This document shows positions 1-9,170 of a stretch of DNA of 64,000 nt, one piece after another. The translations under genes and the position numbers were made by a program. This DNA comes from a virus: positions 55,142-119,141 of IMG/VR virus record IMGVR_UViG_3300021964_000021; one strand, 5' to 3'. Positions within the stretch are counted from its first letter, which is position 1. Each line of letters opens with the position of its first letter. The notes under the pieces were generated by a model. It saw nothing but the letters and a program-made list of their open reading frames with translations. It did not search any database and had not been told where the DNA came from.

Positions 1-2348
1 AGGGATCTGGAGACATAACCTCCAGATCCTTTTTTATATGGCATGATATCTTCTAAGTCATTGAATAGCATACCAAGATACTCTTTTTTAAGAACATATA
101 TTTGTCTTTTTTCGCTTTCTTTTTTATCTTCGTACTGATAATTTGTTATAGGTACAGAAGATAATCTGCCATTAATTTCAGTCAATTCATCTGCTACTTC
201 ATCAAAGTAGACAGTCCCGAATGTTATTCTTCTTCTCCAATTGAATCCATCAAACTTCCATTCTTGACCATTTCTCTCATATACTTCATCTACTTGTGGT
301 GTATATGTTGGTCCTGGTTTACTGAAGAAGAGTTCTGGCATTGAATTATAACCTCTTCCAGGATTTGTCAATGTAATTTCTTTTACTCCTCCATTCTCTG
401 TTTTTAAGACTGCTTCGGCAGTAATTGGAGGTAATGGATTTTCTACAGTTGCAATTGGTGCAGTTCTATAATTGTATCCACGGTCTTGTATTACAACCTG
501 GTTTACGGAACCATTGACAATCGTAACATAACCCTTTGCAGTTCTATGTGGGATTGGTGGTTGAATTACTATCGATGGTAGTGGTGCGGTTGTATATCCA
601 GATCCAGGTTTTGTGACTGTAATATCAACAATTGTCTCTGCTCTAGTTCCGACACCCACAGTTGCAGTTGCTTTTGCAGTAACATCAGTATCATATGTGT
701 AGATTCTTCTGTTAATTGAACCACCAATGAAGAATAAAGTTTCAAAGGGATTTGTAAATACATCTAATGGTGTTGAATCTCCACTAGCAGCTTGAACGTT
801 TAATACGCCAAGTAAAGATAGTGCAGAAAGATCCCAAGCAGTACCTAATGTAATTACGAACGTTGAGTTGTTATCCGTACCACTAACATACATTTTTGTG
901 CCATCATCTTTAAAAGAGAAACCACGAATTGATGATTCTGTTGGTTGGCATATTACGGATATATTTGCTGTTTGTACTGGAAGTGGGAAGATGGAAGTTA
1001 TATCCCAAGGAACAGTACATTCATATTTTTTGATTGTGTCTGGATCTTGAGTATCAAGAACAAACATATGATCGCCATTATCTTGGAATCTAACTCCTGC
1101 CAGCGCAGGGAAGCTAACGTTACCTGCCAATGTTGCTGTGAGTACATCCCATGGAGTACTTAAGTCATACTGAGCAATTTTATTACCAGAATTGGTTAGA
1201 CCACTAACATACATCCTTGTGCCATCTGGTTTAAATTCAACGCCAGTAGCATATGTGAAGTTAAGACCACCAGTATTTAAGGTAAGTACATTTACTTGAG
1301 AGGCAGTATTTGGATCGTAACCACTGCTCATCTCATATTGTTCAATCGTTCCTTGAGTATAAGAATTTGCACCATGAGCAGTGTAGAAGTAAGTACCTGC
1401 AGGATCCATGTACCAACCTTCAAAACCACCATCAACAGTTACGCTACCGTTATTAACAAAAACAGCACTCTCAATGACATTTGGTGGGGGTGGGAAGGTA
1501 ACTATAGGCGTGAATGTATATCCATCACCTGCAGATGTAATGCCAACACTTTGAATTGTTCCACCAGCACCGATCACTGCTTCAAGAACTGCAGGAACCG
1601 TTGGAGGAGGCTCACTGAATGTTAACAATGGTTGGAATGTATAACCAGTTCCTGCATCAACGACAGTTATAGTTCCAATCTCTCTATCATCTGGTGGGAC
1701 ATTGAGTGTAGTGGTAATTGTTGCTAATCTTGGATTTGGTGGATCTGCAAATGTCACCTCTGCAAATGCTGTATATCCTGTTCCTGGATTAGTAACTGTT
1801 ACTGTCTTAACTTCACCACTAACTGGATCATATGTACCTGTTCCTGTTGCAAAATCTCCAGGAATTTCTGATGGTAAAATTACACTTGTGTCTAACTCAA
1901 TCTCATATTCTGGTGCATTGAAGAATCCTTCATTGACTTCAACACCACCTTCTAAGATTACATATCCATTTCTGGATTTAGTTTGAATGGTTTCATAATG
2001 ATGAATACCATTATATAATGTATTATAATCCCCATACTTTTCTATAAGGTGCTTATCAAAAGAATATTGTGTTTTTGGCCATTCTTCATATACATTATGA
2101 ACATTATTTGATAAGAGAACCACCCAATCTAAAGAAGAATCTCCATACAACTTATCAGCAACCTGATCTGGTCGTTCATCACCAACGATAGTATACTTAT
2201 TGAAGTAACTTATGCTTTGAAATATATCTTCTCTTATTTTGGCACGCTTAAATAAGTTCTTTGTGACTGTGTAGTCATTCAAAGAATTATTCTCAAGATC
2301 TCTTGAGATATATGCAATGCTTGGAACGTGGGTAAAGTAATTTGCCAT
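1..2348 (-). CDS. 53: Baseplate wedge protein gp53 with large internal insertion (3' end outside window)
   Basis: This is a reading frame of 782 codons that stays open from the ATG at 2348 down to the window edge, so the C-terminus is missing. Residues 1-115 match the gp53 fold region (motif DERPDQVADKLYGD followed by LDWVVLLSNN, as in T4 gp53 YGNPQLYWVLL). A gp53-like C-terminal segment reappears near residue 720 onward (EKRQIYVLKKEYL). Between them lie six PGxGYT-type repeats in two blocks of three (about residues 188, 236, 276 and 585, 624, 666). These flank beta-propeller-like repeats of the form DGTxMYVSG and STPWD (about residues 330-550). T4 gp53 is about 196 residues, so this homologue is greatly enlarged. 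It starts 4 bases after the gp48 stop and belongs to the same leftward operon. It should act as a wedge component; the insertion could bind a ligand or another fibre protein, which is inference. Confidence 0.85.
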   Translation of the reverse strand, partial: MANYFTHVPSIAYISRDLENNSLNDYTVTKNLFKRAKIREDIFQSISYFNKYTIVGDERPDQVADKLYGDSSLDWVVLLSNNVHNVYEEWPKTQYSFDKHLIEKYGDYNTLYNGIHHYETIQTKSRNGYVILEGGVEVNEGFFNAPEYEIELDTSVILPSEIPGDFATGTGTYDPVSGEVKTVTVTNPGTGYTAFAEVTFADPPNPRLATITTTLNVPPDDREIGTITVVDAGTGYTFQPLLTFSEPPPTVPAVLEAVIGAGGTIQSVGITSAGDGYTFTPIVTFPPPPNVIESAVFVNNGSVTVDGGFEGWYMDPAGTYFYTAHGANSYTQGTIEQYEMSSGYDPNTASQVNVLTLNTGGLNFTYATGVEFKPDGTRMYVSGLTNSGNKIAQYDLSTPWDVLTATLAGNVSFPALAGVRFQDNGDHMFVLDTQDPDTIKKYECTVPWDITSIFPLPVQTANISVICQPTESSIRGFSFKDDGTKMYVSGTDNNSTFVITLGTAWDLSALSLLGVLNVQAASGDSTPLDVFTNPFETLFFIGGSINRRIYTYDTDVTAKATATVGVGTRAETIVDITVTKPGSGYTTAPLPSIVIQPPIPHRTAKGYVTIVNGSVNQVVIQDRGYNYRTAPIATVENPLPPITAEAVLKTENGGVKEITLTNPGRGYNSMPELFFSKPGPTYTPQVDEVYERNGQEWKFDGFNWRRRITFGTVYFDEVADELTEINGRLSSVPITNYQYEDKKESEKRQIYVLKKEYLGMLFNDLEDIMPYKKGSGGYVSRS

Positions 2349-2351
2349 TTA

Positions 2352-3764
2352 TCAGTATCCGATTGGGTGTTCAGCGTTAGTTCCTTCGTTATAATCTTTA
2401 GCATATATTGGAACGAGTTCCATGAATTGCAGTTGTAAATCATATGAGAACATGGAACCGTCGTCATATCTCATATACGTTCCATCTGGCGTATAGTCTA
2501 CGGTACATGCTTGTAAAGCACAGTCCTTAATAAGATTTATACCAGAGTGCTGTTGACCACCCTTAAAGTATTCAATTCTGAAAATATTTGGTGCTTTTAA
2601 GAATAAGTTTGCATCACTAGTTTTTGGTGCCATGTGGAATTTGAAGAATTTGATGATACTCTTCACTATGGCTGCTTCTGTTGATGATCTTGGAGTTAAC
2701 TTAAAGTTAAAAGAAAATGCTCTTAACTGAGGACCTTGGAACAGAAGTTCTGTATTTGGGTTGAGGATTGCCCTCTCAGTTCTTCCTATAACATTAGATC
2801 CCACTGCTTGACCTGCCATTGCAGTCTTAATGGCAGTCTTTGCTGGACCAGAATTGCTACTTAAAGTTCTAGCTTGATCAAGAAGGGTATTTACAGCAGC
2901 ACTAACACCCTTTCCAATAAATTCTGTTGCAATCTCCGCTCCAGCAGCTTGTAAGACGTTCATAGTGTCTTCATTCCATCCAACTGCATTGGAATCTTGA
3001 ATGCCACCTTGAATTGGAAGTTGTACGCTTTGCCCAAGTGATGTTCCACTTTGATATGATGTACCAAAGGAACCACCTGAAGTGTTTAGTGTTCCTGGCA
3101 AGTATTTTAGTGCGGTAAATTTCATATAATCGGATTCATTACCTATTGCACCTTCTGGATAAACTAAATCACTTTTTCCTGCGGCAAAACTTTTTACTGT
3201 CTCTTGATTTGCTGCTGAACTTACAGTGAGTCCGTTTAAAGATCCATCACCAGTAACAGGTTCTGTTTCTCCATCTCCACCACTTGGGTTTTCTGGATTG
3301 TCTGGCGGTATTGGCGTCTCTGGTTTTTCACCTTTTGCTTCTGCAACTTGTGCTGGCGTAAATGTTCCGTCTCTAGACGTTTGTTTTAAAGCACTTTTTA
3401 CTGTATAGTCTACAACGTTCTCAAAAGTTGCTTGAGCGGTGTCCTCTTGCAATCTTTTTACTAAACTCTCATTAAGATTACCTGATGCATATTCGGTAGG
3501 AAGGAATGTACCATCAGGTCCTTTAACTGCTATTGCCTTATCTGGATCTATTCTTTGTAGAGCTCCAATAATATAAGTTCTTTCGTATATTGTTTGTTTT
3601 TTTGTTACTGGGTCAATTACAACTGAATAGTTTATCTCCTTACCGTCTGATGACGAAAGTTTATGTGGTGGGGAAGTGTGAACTGTATTTTGGCCCTCAT
3701 TAGAATTATATGTACCAAAAATAAACGTTGAATTTGCAGATTCAACTTTTGCTGGTGTTGGCAT
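2352..3764 (-). CDS. 48: Baseplate tail-tube cap protein gp48
   Basis: A 470-residue protein whose C-terminal half carries the signature of T4-type gp48: NPNTELLFQGPQLRAFSF, then a KLTPRS segment, and near the end YDLQLQFMELVPIY. In T4, gp48 sits on the central baseplate hub and, with gp54, caps it so that the tail tube can polymerise. The N-terminal half is hydrophilic with a Pro/Gly/Glu-rich stretch around residues 145-175 that looks like a flexible linker. It lies between the gp2-like gene (6-base gap) and gp53 (4-base gap) on the minus strand, consistent with one late operon. T4 gp48 is about 364 residues, so this form is longer. Confidence 0.8.
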   Translation of the reverse strand: MPTPAKVESANSTFIFGTYNSNEGQNTVHTSPPHKLSSSDGKEINYSVVIDPVTKKQTIYERTYIIGALQRIDPDKAIAVKGPDGTFLPTEYASGNLNESLVKRLQEDTAQATFENVVDYTVKSALKQTSRDGTFTPAQVAEAKGEKPETPIPPDNPENPSGGDGETEPVTGDGSLNGLTVSSAANQETVKSFAAGKSDLVYPEGAIGNESDYMKFTALKYLPGTLNTSGGSFGTSYQSGTSLGQSVQLPIQGGIQDSNAVGWNEDTMNVLQAAGAEIATEFIGKGVSAAVNTLLDQARTLSSNSGPAKTAIKTAMAGQAVGSNVIGRTERAILNPNTELLFQGPQLRAFSFNFKLTPRSSTEAAIVKSIIKFFKFHMAPKTSDANLFLKAPNIFRIEYFKGGQQHSGINLIKDCALQACTVDYTPDGTYMRYDDGSMFSYDLQLQFMELVPIYAKDYNEGTNAEHPIGY

Positions 3765-3769
3765 GTTAA

Positions 3770-4402
3770 TTAACCTTTAAAATCTTCATCGTTTGATCCA
3801 TATCCTTTATATATTAGTGCTCCACGGAGCATCTTCCTAAAGGATCTGTTATTATTCTTCCAAACGTCTGTAATATTAATAGAGCGAGATTTGCCGTCTT
3901 TAATATTAACGAAGTCTTCTATTGGTAAATTAGAAGCGGATGTCCACTCAGACCTAGCAACGTCTAGCAACAGACCTTTAATTTGACTTATATTATATTT
4001 AGATACTGAATTATAAGGTAATGTTAATTTGTTGCGTCTTAAATTTTCAACGACTATCCCTCTTTTAAGTGGATGAATGTAATGAAGATTACATCCTAAA
4101 AAAGAAGTTCCCTCAACTTTAATTACAAATACTAGTGGAAATGGGTCAAATACAGATACATTATCTTTTTCAGAGGAATATTCAAACATAAAGAGATGTC
4201 CCTGTTTTGGGAATCTTCTGATCATATTGTCATCTGGATCATCACTGGTGCGATCTTTCATCTCATCTCTGATAAGACGTTGTGGATCTGCTGCATATTT
4301 TTTTGATAGTCTCCTGAATGCTTTTCTGTAAAAGAATGGAGATCTACCAGGTTCTACATCAACTTCCTGTCTTAAATCTTCAAAAAGAGTATTCTTAGAC
4401 AT
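3770..4402 (-). CDS. Probable gp2-like DNA end protector / head-tail completion protein
   Basis: A 210-residue basic protein. The central block GHLFMFEYSSEKDNVSVFDPFPLVFVI followed by FLGCNLHYIHPLKRG corresponds to a conserved pattern (GxxYxFxY...YDxFPLV...FLGxNLHYLPP) in proteins that T4-like phage annotations usually call gp2, the protein that protects packaged DNA ends from host RecBCD. Its start codon overlaps the stop of the gp4 gene by one base, and in T4 genes 2 and 4 are adjacent, which supports the call. The family name comes from memory of the motif rather than an alignment, so an unspecified neck or baseplate protein remains possible. Confidence 0.55.
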   Translation of the reverse strand: MSKNTLFEDLRQEVDVEPGRSPFFYRKAFRRLSKKYAADPQRLIRDEMKDRTSDDPDDNMIRRFPKQGHLFMFEYSSEKDNVSVFDPFPLVFVIKVEGTSFLGCNLHYIHPLKRGIVVENLRRNKLTLPYNSVSKYNISQIKGLLLDVARSEWTSASNLPIEDFVNIKDGKSRSINITDVWKNNNRSFRKMLRGALIYKGYGSNDEDFKG

Positions 4403-4848
4403 TACTTGATTCCTAGTTCGTCTTCGGTTATAATTTTAAATTCAAGTCGTCTATCCTTACACCATTCTGTTGCTGCCTTCCATTTGGCTTTGTTCACTTC
4501 ATATGTCTTTGCTTCATAGATGAAGGATTTAGTCACTTTTTTAGACTTTCTCTCAGGTGGTTTAGTTTGTTTTTTAGGTTTTACTTCAACCACATATGTT
4601 TTTGTAGATCCATTTTTTTCTTTGACTTTTATAAGAAAGTCTGGGAAGTAACGATGAACTCTACCATCAATTGGCGATACATATGGAATACAAAACTCCT
4701 CACTTGCCCACTCTAAGATATTCTCATTAAGGTCACACCAAGCACAGAATCTACGCTCCCAACTACTTCTACAAATAATATTGTTGGGGTTACCCTTGTA
4801 TTTTTTGGGGAACGATGGGCGGTATCTACTTTTAATACTTTCGCTCAT
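4402..4848 (-). CDS. 4: Head completion protein gp4 (nuclease-fold)
   Basis: A 148-residue protein matching T4 gp4 (gp50/65), which completes filled heads before tail attachment. Visible features are CRSSWERRFCAWCD around residues 26-40, a PDFLI element and a VEVKPKK element. The latter pair (D-x-n-E-x-K) is the classic PD-(D/E)xK endonuclease-like core. The C-terminal third is lysine-rich. It is the first gene of the leftward operon and starts just downstream of a CTAAATA late-promoter-like element on the minus strand at 4885-4891. Confidence 0.85.
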   Translation of the reverse strand: MSESIKSRYRPSFPKKYKGNPNNIICRSSWERRFCAWCDLNENILEWASEEFCIPYVSPIDGRVHRYFPDFLIKVKEKNGSTKTYVVEVKPKKQTKPPERKSKKVTKSFIYEAKTYEVNKAKWKAATEWCKDRRLEFKIITEDELGIK

Positions 4849-4891
4849 AAACTTGGCTACATATAATATAGGGATCCTTAAACTTATTTAG
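4849..4891. promoter_or_regulatory. Divergent late promoter region between gp4 and gp54
   Basis: This 43-base gap separates the leftward gp4 operon from the rightward gp54 operon. On the minus strand it contains CTAAATA (4885-4891), about 37 bases before the gp4 start. On the plus strand it contains ACATATAATATAGG (about 4859-4872), an AT-rich late or -10-like element about 20 bases before gp54. Both resemble the TATAAATA-type late promoters of T4-like phages. The assignment is by consensus only. Confidence 0.5.
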
Positions 4892-5701
4892 ATGGCAAAT
4901 CCTATCAATCCTGGCGTTAAGATGACGGACTTAAAGTCCAAAATAATGCGACCCTCTTTGTCATCTGTTTATGGCGTAGTGGTTAAAACGCCAAAAGGTT
5001 TTAAATTTGATGGATTTGAATCTGGTGGACAGGAGCTACTTGAATTAACTTGTGTGGAAGCTACTCTTCCAGGATCCAGTCTTGGGACAATAGAAACTAA
5101 TAGAGATTTTCGTGGAGTTATCGAGAGGCACGCATATTCAAAATTATATGATGAAACTATTGATTTCACCTTTATGGTGACAATGGATCCAGGTAATAAT
5201 TCTCAAAAATCATACTTACAGATCAAGTTTTTTGAGGCTTGGATGAGATATATTGTTGGGGAGGACGTAGGAGATAAAGCATTACAAAAACCAACATTTC
5301 AATCTACTCTAAGATATCCACAAGATTATCAGGCACCTCTTGCTATTGTTAAATTTGAGAAAGATTTGGGTTTTGGACTTGAATCTAAACAAAACATACT
5401 AGTATATGAGTTTGTCCAAGCATTCCCTAAAGCAATTAGTTCTGTTCCAGTTAGTTATGAGGGATCTAATGTCTTAAAAACTACAGTATCCTTTACTTAT
5501 ACTAGATACTTTATTTCTGAAGTTGCAGATAAGGAAGATGTAAAATATGCACCACCATCACTTGTATTTAATCCATGGGATTTCAATTCAACGAAAAATT
5601 TATATAATAGATCTGGATTGGATTTAGATATTTTCAACTCTAATCCTGGTGCTTCATTATTTGGAGAGTCTTCATTCCCAATATTCAGAACTACTGAATA
5701 A
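4892..5701 (+). CDS. 54: Baseplate tail-tube initiator gp54
   Basis: A 269-residue protein with the tube-protein superfamily pattern: KAPKG-like N-terminus (VVKTPKGFKFDGFESG), a LPGSSLGTIETNRDFRG block near residues 55-75, and the C-terminal FPKAISSVPVSY...TVSFTYTRYF element shared by T4 gp19 and gp54. In T4, gp54 joins gp48 on the hub and starts tail-tube assembly. Placement next to gp26 and opposite gp48/gp53 favours gp54 over the major tube protein gp19, which normally follows gp18. Confidence 0.7.
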   Translation: MANPINPGVKMTDLKSKIMRPSLSSVYGVVVKTPKGFKFDGFESGGQELLELTCVEATLPGSSLGTIETNRDFRGVIERHAYSKLYDETIDFTFMVTMDPGNNSQKSYLQIKFFEAWMRYIVGEDVGDKALQKPTFQSTLRYPQDYQAPLAIVKFEKDLGFGLESKQNILVYEFVQAFPKAISSVPVSYEGSNVLKTTVSFTYTRYFISEVADKEDVKYAPPSLVFNPWDFNSTKNLYNRSGLDLDIFNSNPGASLFGESSFPIFRTTE

Positions 5702-5704
5702 CCC

Positions 5705-5712
5705 CATAAATA
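5705..5712 (+). promoter_or_regulatory. T4-type late promoter (CATAAATA)
   Basis: CATAAATA lies in the 32-base gap between gp54 and gp26, 21 bases before the gp26 start. It closely matches the TATAAATA late promoter recognised by the gp55-type sigma factor in T4-like phages. Confidence 0.6.
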
Positions 5713-5733
5713 AACACATGAATTGATAAGTTT

Positions 5734-6453
5734 ATGCCATTACCTACTATAGCAGCCCCAACTTATGATCTGGTTCTTCCTTCCACTGGAGAAGAGTTGC
5801 AGTTCAGACCATTCTTGGTAAGAGAGGAAAAACTTCTTGTTCTTGCCTTGGAAAGTGAAGATCCGAAACAAATCACTACAGCAATTAAGACCGTAATTAC
5901 AAATTGTATTTTGACAAAGGGAGTAAAAGTAGAGACTCTTCCTACTTTTGATATTGAATATCTCTTCTTGAACATTCGTGGTAAGTCTGTAGGTGAAGAG
6001 ATTGAAGTAAATGTTCTTTGTCCAGATGATGAAGAGACTTATGTCCCAGTGACTATTAATATTGATGATATTAAGGTCAAGAAGTCGGAGGGTCATGATA
6101 GATTGATTAAGATTGATAGTACCATTGCTATGGAGATGAAGTATCCATCTTTAGAGCAATTTATCAAGAGTAATTTTGATTTCTCTGGTGAGAATAATGT
6201 TGAACAGTCATTTGATTTGATCGCTACTTGTATCAGTCAGATTCTTACTGAAGAAGAAACTTGGGATCTTGATTCTGTTCCTAAAAGTGAAGTTACTGCA
6301 TTCTTAGATCAAATGAATTCTAATCAGTTCAAACTGATTGAGAAGTTTTTTGAAACTATGCCCAAGTTGTCACATGAGATTGAAGTTACCAATCCAAAAA
6401 CTAAAGTAAAAAGTACAGTCTTATTGGAAGGATTGTCGAGTTTTTTCGCATAG
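5734..6453 (+). CDS. 26: Baseplate hub assembly protein gp26
   Basis: A 239-residue protein whose N-terminus (PTYDLVLPSTGEELQFRPF, then VREEKLLVLALES) is characteristic of the T4 baseplate protein family that contains gp26. In T4, gp26 is a hub assembly factor that works with gp51 and gp28. Length is close to T4 gp26 (about 208 residues). The protein is acidic and lacks membrane segments. It is followed after 11 bases by the small gp51-like gene, the same order as T4 genes 26-51. Confidence 0.85.
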   Translation: MPLPTIAAPTYDLVLPSTGEELQFRPFLVREEKLLVLALESEDPKQITTAIKTVITNCILTKGVKVETLPTFDIEYLFLNIRGKSVGEEIEVNVLCPDDEETYVPVTINIDDIKVKKSEGHDRLIKIDSTIAMEMKYPSLEQFIKSNFDFSGENNVEQSFDLIATCISQILTEEETWDLDSVPKSEVTAFLDQMNSNQFKLIEKFFETMPKLSHEIEVTNPKTKVKSTVLLEGLSSFFA

Positions 6454-6464
6454 CCCTCTCCCAT

Positions 6465-6638
6465 ATGGATTTGGAGAACTACTATAAGTTAAACTTTGCT
6501 TTGCTCCAGTACCATAAATACTCATTAACTGAGGTAGAGAATCTAATTCCATGGGAGCGGGAAGTTTATGTTGCATTGTTGAAGGCTCATTTGGAAGAGG
6601 AAAAACTCAAAGCGCAACAAGCAAATAATAGTAACTAA
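6465..6638 (+). CDS. 51: Baseplate hub assembly catalyst gp51-like small protein
   Basis: A 57-residue protein beginning MDLENYYKLNFALLQYHKYS, with the central IPWEREVYVALL motif. T4 gp26 is followed by gp51, and short cyanophage homologues with the IPWERxxYVALL pattern occupy this place. Its stop overlaps the start of the downstream tape-measure-like gene (TAATG at 6636-6640), indicating translational coupling. T4 gp51 is about 249 residues, so if homologous this is a minimal version retaining only the core helix pair. Confidence 0.65.
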   Translation: MDLENYYKLNFALLQYHKYSLTEVENLIPWEREVYVALLKAHLEEEKLKAQQANNSN

Positions 6639-9169
6639 TGGCGAGAACACCAACATTTATTCGCGAATTTGTACCATACTCCACAGTTAAGCAGAACGAG
6701 CTTAAGTGGAGTAGTTATGCTGCCAGCCGTATTTCTTACAATAGAAATCTTCTTGCTCGCGAATTTGGTGTAGATCCAGATAAAGTATATTCAACTTTTG
6801 CAAGGAATTTTAAGAAGCATACAAAAGATTTTCCTTTAGCAGCAGTAGATACTGGAACAGAGAAGAATAAGGCAGATTATGAGAAGCAGGAGCAGTATGT
6901 TCTGTTCTTGTGGAATTATTATGTTGTAGATAAACCGAAAAAGGTAAGTTTACCTAAGAAACCAAAAGAGACTACGGTACAAAAACCTAAGGTAGAGGAT
7001 TCTTATGACGAACAAGAGGTAGATCCAGATAACCCTTATGCTGGTGATACTGATGACCCTCCAATGATTGCGGAGATGAGTCGTGTTAAACCAAAAAAGG
7101 GTGGTGCATTAAAAAAACCAAAAGCAACAGTATCAAAAACATATGTACCAGCGGGACCATCAAAAGATGATCTTCTTGGTGATGCTGCAGAAGAGATTGA
7201 TCCAAGGATAGCAGAACTTCTTGGATTGGAAGATGGTTTTGATTTCAGTTATGATGATTATCTTACAATGTTAAAAGAGTGGCAAGTTGCTGCTCGAATG
7301 ACAGATAGCAAGGTATCTACTGAAGATTCCATGCTGATTGACGAGGAGAGGAAGAGAGTAAGAAGTAAGACTGGCAAATTTAAGGTAAATGTAAAGAGAG
7401 TTGATAAAACAACAACAAAACCTGCAACAAAACCAACCAGTGGTATGGTTGGAAGTGGTCCAGAAAAACAGCAACTTCTTCTTGCTCCTGGAGAAGATAG
7501 TAAGAAGAAGAGGAAGCGTAAAGCATCTCTTGAAGAGAATGTTGCTGCGATAAGAAAGTCTGTTGAGAAGATATTCAAAGTTCTGAATGGTCAATTTGAG
7601 GCTATAAAAAAGAAGTCAGAACTTGATAGACGTAATAAACAAAAAGAGAAGAGAAGAAAGAAGGAGAGTGCTTTAGAGGGAGCTGGAAAGTTTATGATGA
7701 ATCAGGCAATGAAACTTGCCGCTCCTACGTTTGATTTGTTAGACAGATTATTTAAATTCATCGGAACTATTTTACTCGGAAGAGTAATGATCAAGTTGCT
7801 TGAGTGGTTGGCAGATCCAAAAAATCGGGAGAAAGTTGAGTCACTGGGAAGATTCTTACAAGATTGGTGGCCAGTATTATTATCTGCATTTGTTCTGTTT
7901 GCAACTCCATTAGGTGCATTGATTCGGTCTGTTCTTGCAGGAGTAGTGAAACTGTCTATGTTTATGGCAAAGAAGGCAATTCCAGGTCTTCTTAAATTTG
8001 CTAGAGCACATCCTCTTGCAGCAGCTGCTACGGTAGTTGTTGGTGGTGCAGCAATTGGTGGCATCATGCAATCTCAAACACAATCAAATGATCCTGAGAG
8101 AGCAAAAGACGGTAAGACTCAGTTAGATGATACTCTAGAGTTTGGTGGCGCTACTGGAGATCCCATGAGTGTATTGGGTACTATGTCTGGCGGTGGTCGA
8201 GTTCCAAGATACTCTAGAGGTGGAGGGGTTCAAAGAAATAGAAGAACTATGCCATCTGGTGGAAAGGTAACACATTCCACTGGTAAGAGAGTTAGGGGTG
8301 CAGGAAAAGATACTCAGATGATTGTTGCTCAACCTGGTGAGATTGTAATGTCTAAACCAGCAGTTGATAAGATTGGAGCACCCTTCCTCCTTGGTCTTAA
8401 CAAGATGGGTGGTGGGACAAACCAACCAACATATTCTAAAATGGGAGATATTCAATTTGCTCAGGGTGGTGGACAAATTGGAGTTAATATTAATGATAAT
8501 TTAAATAATTTAAGTATACAGGAGTTAAGTAAGTTATTAGATCCAACAGAACCAGGTGCAAGAAGACCTCACGTATTCAGAGCAGCAAGAGAAGCAAGGC
8601 AAAGATATTCTGCTGCTCCAAGAGAAGAAATAGAAAGACAGGCATTAATTGCAACTATTCGTGCTGTTAGATCTCCAGAACCACAACAATCATCTAGATC
8701 TCCCCTATCGTCTTCCACATCAAGAAGAGAATCGACATCTGGTACTTCTATGGCAGGAGCGATGACTGGACGTAGAACCTCTCCACCCCCATCTTCACCT
8801 TCACCTCAAATGCAAACTCAGGAAAGTGAGAGTGATTCTGAAATGGGTGTACAAGGTCCTGGTAATATGTTATCGAGTTCTGCGGGAGCAGCGCCATTTT
8901 CTGGTGTCATACCAAAACCAACGAAACCACCATCAGCAACACCTAAACCTCCCCCAGCAATGCTAGGTAAAGGTAATTTGCCTCCTACTCCAGAAGCACC
9001 AACACCTCAGGTTAGTGTTATGGCATCATCTAATGTTGTTGATTCTGGAGGTAAACGTGCTCCTGGATCCACTGGTGCTAGAGATTTACCCACAGATTTT
9101 CAGGCATTCTATCAAACAGAATTGAGGATTCAGATGCTTGCTATCTATGGAATCACTGAGGTAGAGTAA
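6638..9169 (+). CDS. Tape-measure-like tail structural protein A
   Basis: An 843-residue protein. The N-terminal 100 residues are globular. Residues about 100-365 are highly charged and include the module SLEENVAAIRKSVEKIF and a Lys/Arg coiled-coil run. Residues about 365-480 hold hydrophobic segments (IGTILLGRVMIKLL, LLSAFVLFATPLGALI, AAAATVVVGGAAIGGI) typical of tail tape measures. A later segment (TQMIVAQPGEIVMSKPAVDKIG) is also a common tape-measure motif. The C-terminus is Ser/Pro-rich. It occupies the position of T4 genes 28-29, so it probably fills the tube and sets tail length or forms part of the hub. It shares the SLEENVAAIR module and the following ILLGR hydrophobic element with the next gene. 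Confidence 0.65.
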   Translation: MARTPTFIREFVPYSTVKQNELKWSSYAASRISYNRNLLAREFGVDPDKVYSTFARNFKKHTKDFPLAAVDTGTEKNKADYEKQEQYVLFLWNYYVVDKPKKVSLPKKPKETTVQKPKVEDSYDEQEVDPDNPYAGDTDDPPMIAEMSRVKPKKGGALKKPKATVSKTYVPAGPSKDDLLGDAAEEIDPRIAELLGLEDGFDFSYDDYLTMLKEWQVAARMTDSKVSTEDSMLIDEERKRVRSKTGKFKVNVKRVDKTTTKPATKPTSGMVGSGPEKQQLLLAPGEDSKKKRKRKASLEENVAAIRKSVEKIFKVLNGQFEAIKKKSELDRRNKQKEKRRKKESALEGAGKFMMNQAMKLAAPTFDLLDRLFKFIGTILLGRVMIKLLEWLADPKNREKVESLGRFLQDWWPVLLSAFVLFATPLGALIRSVLAGVVKLSMFMAKKAIPGLLKFARAHPLAAAATVVVGGAAIGGIMQSQTQSNDPERAKDGKTQLDDTLEFGGATGDPMSVLGTMSGGGRVPRYSRGGGVQRNRRTMPSGGKVTHSTGKRVRGAGKDTQMIVAQPGEIVMSKPAVDKIGAPFLLGLNKMGGGTNQPTYSKMGDIQFAQGGGQIGVNINDNLNNLSIQELSKLLDPTEPGARRPHVFRAAREARQRYSAAPREEIERQALIATIRAVRSPEPQQSSRSPLSSSTSRRESTSGTSMAGAMTGRRTSPPPSSPSPQMQTQESESDSEMGVQGPGNMLSSSAGAAPFSGVIPKPTKPPSATPKPPPAMLGKGNLPPTPEAPTPQVSVMASSNVVDSGGKRAPGSTGARDLPTDFQAFYQTELRIQMLAIYGITEVE

Positions 9170-9170
9170 G

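Noticed and set aside
868-1986. Plus-strand frames opposite the gp53 gene
   Set aside because: The minus strand is open for 782 codons with recognisable gp53 motifs; the plus-strand frames are shadows.
5740-6096. Minus-strand frames of 118 and 70 codons opposite gp26
   Set aside because: gp26 motifs occupy the plus strand, and the minus products are Ile/Asn/Tyr-rich shadows.
6513-6520. CATAAATA late promoter inside the gp51-like gene
   Set aside because: It lies within coding sequence over 100 bases from the next start and may be a chance AT-rich match.
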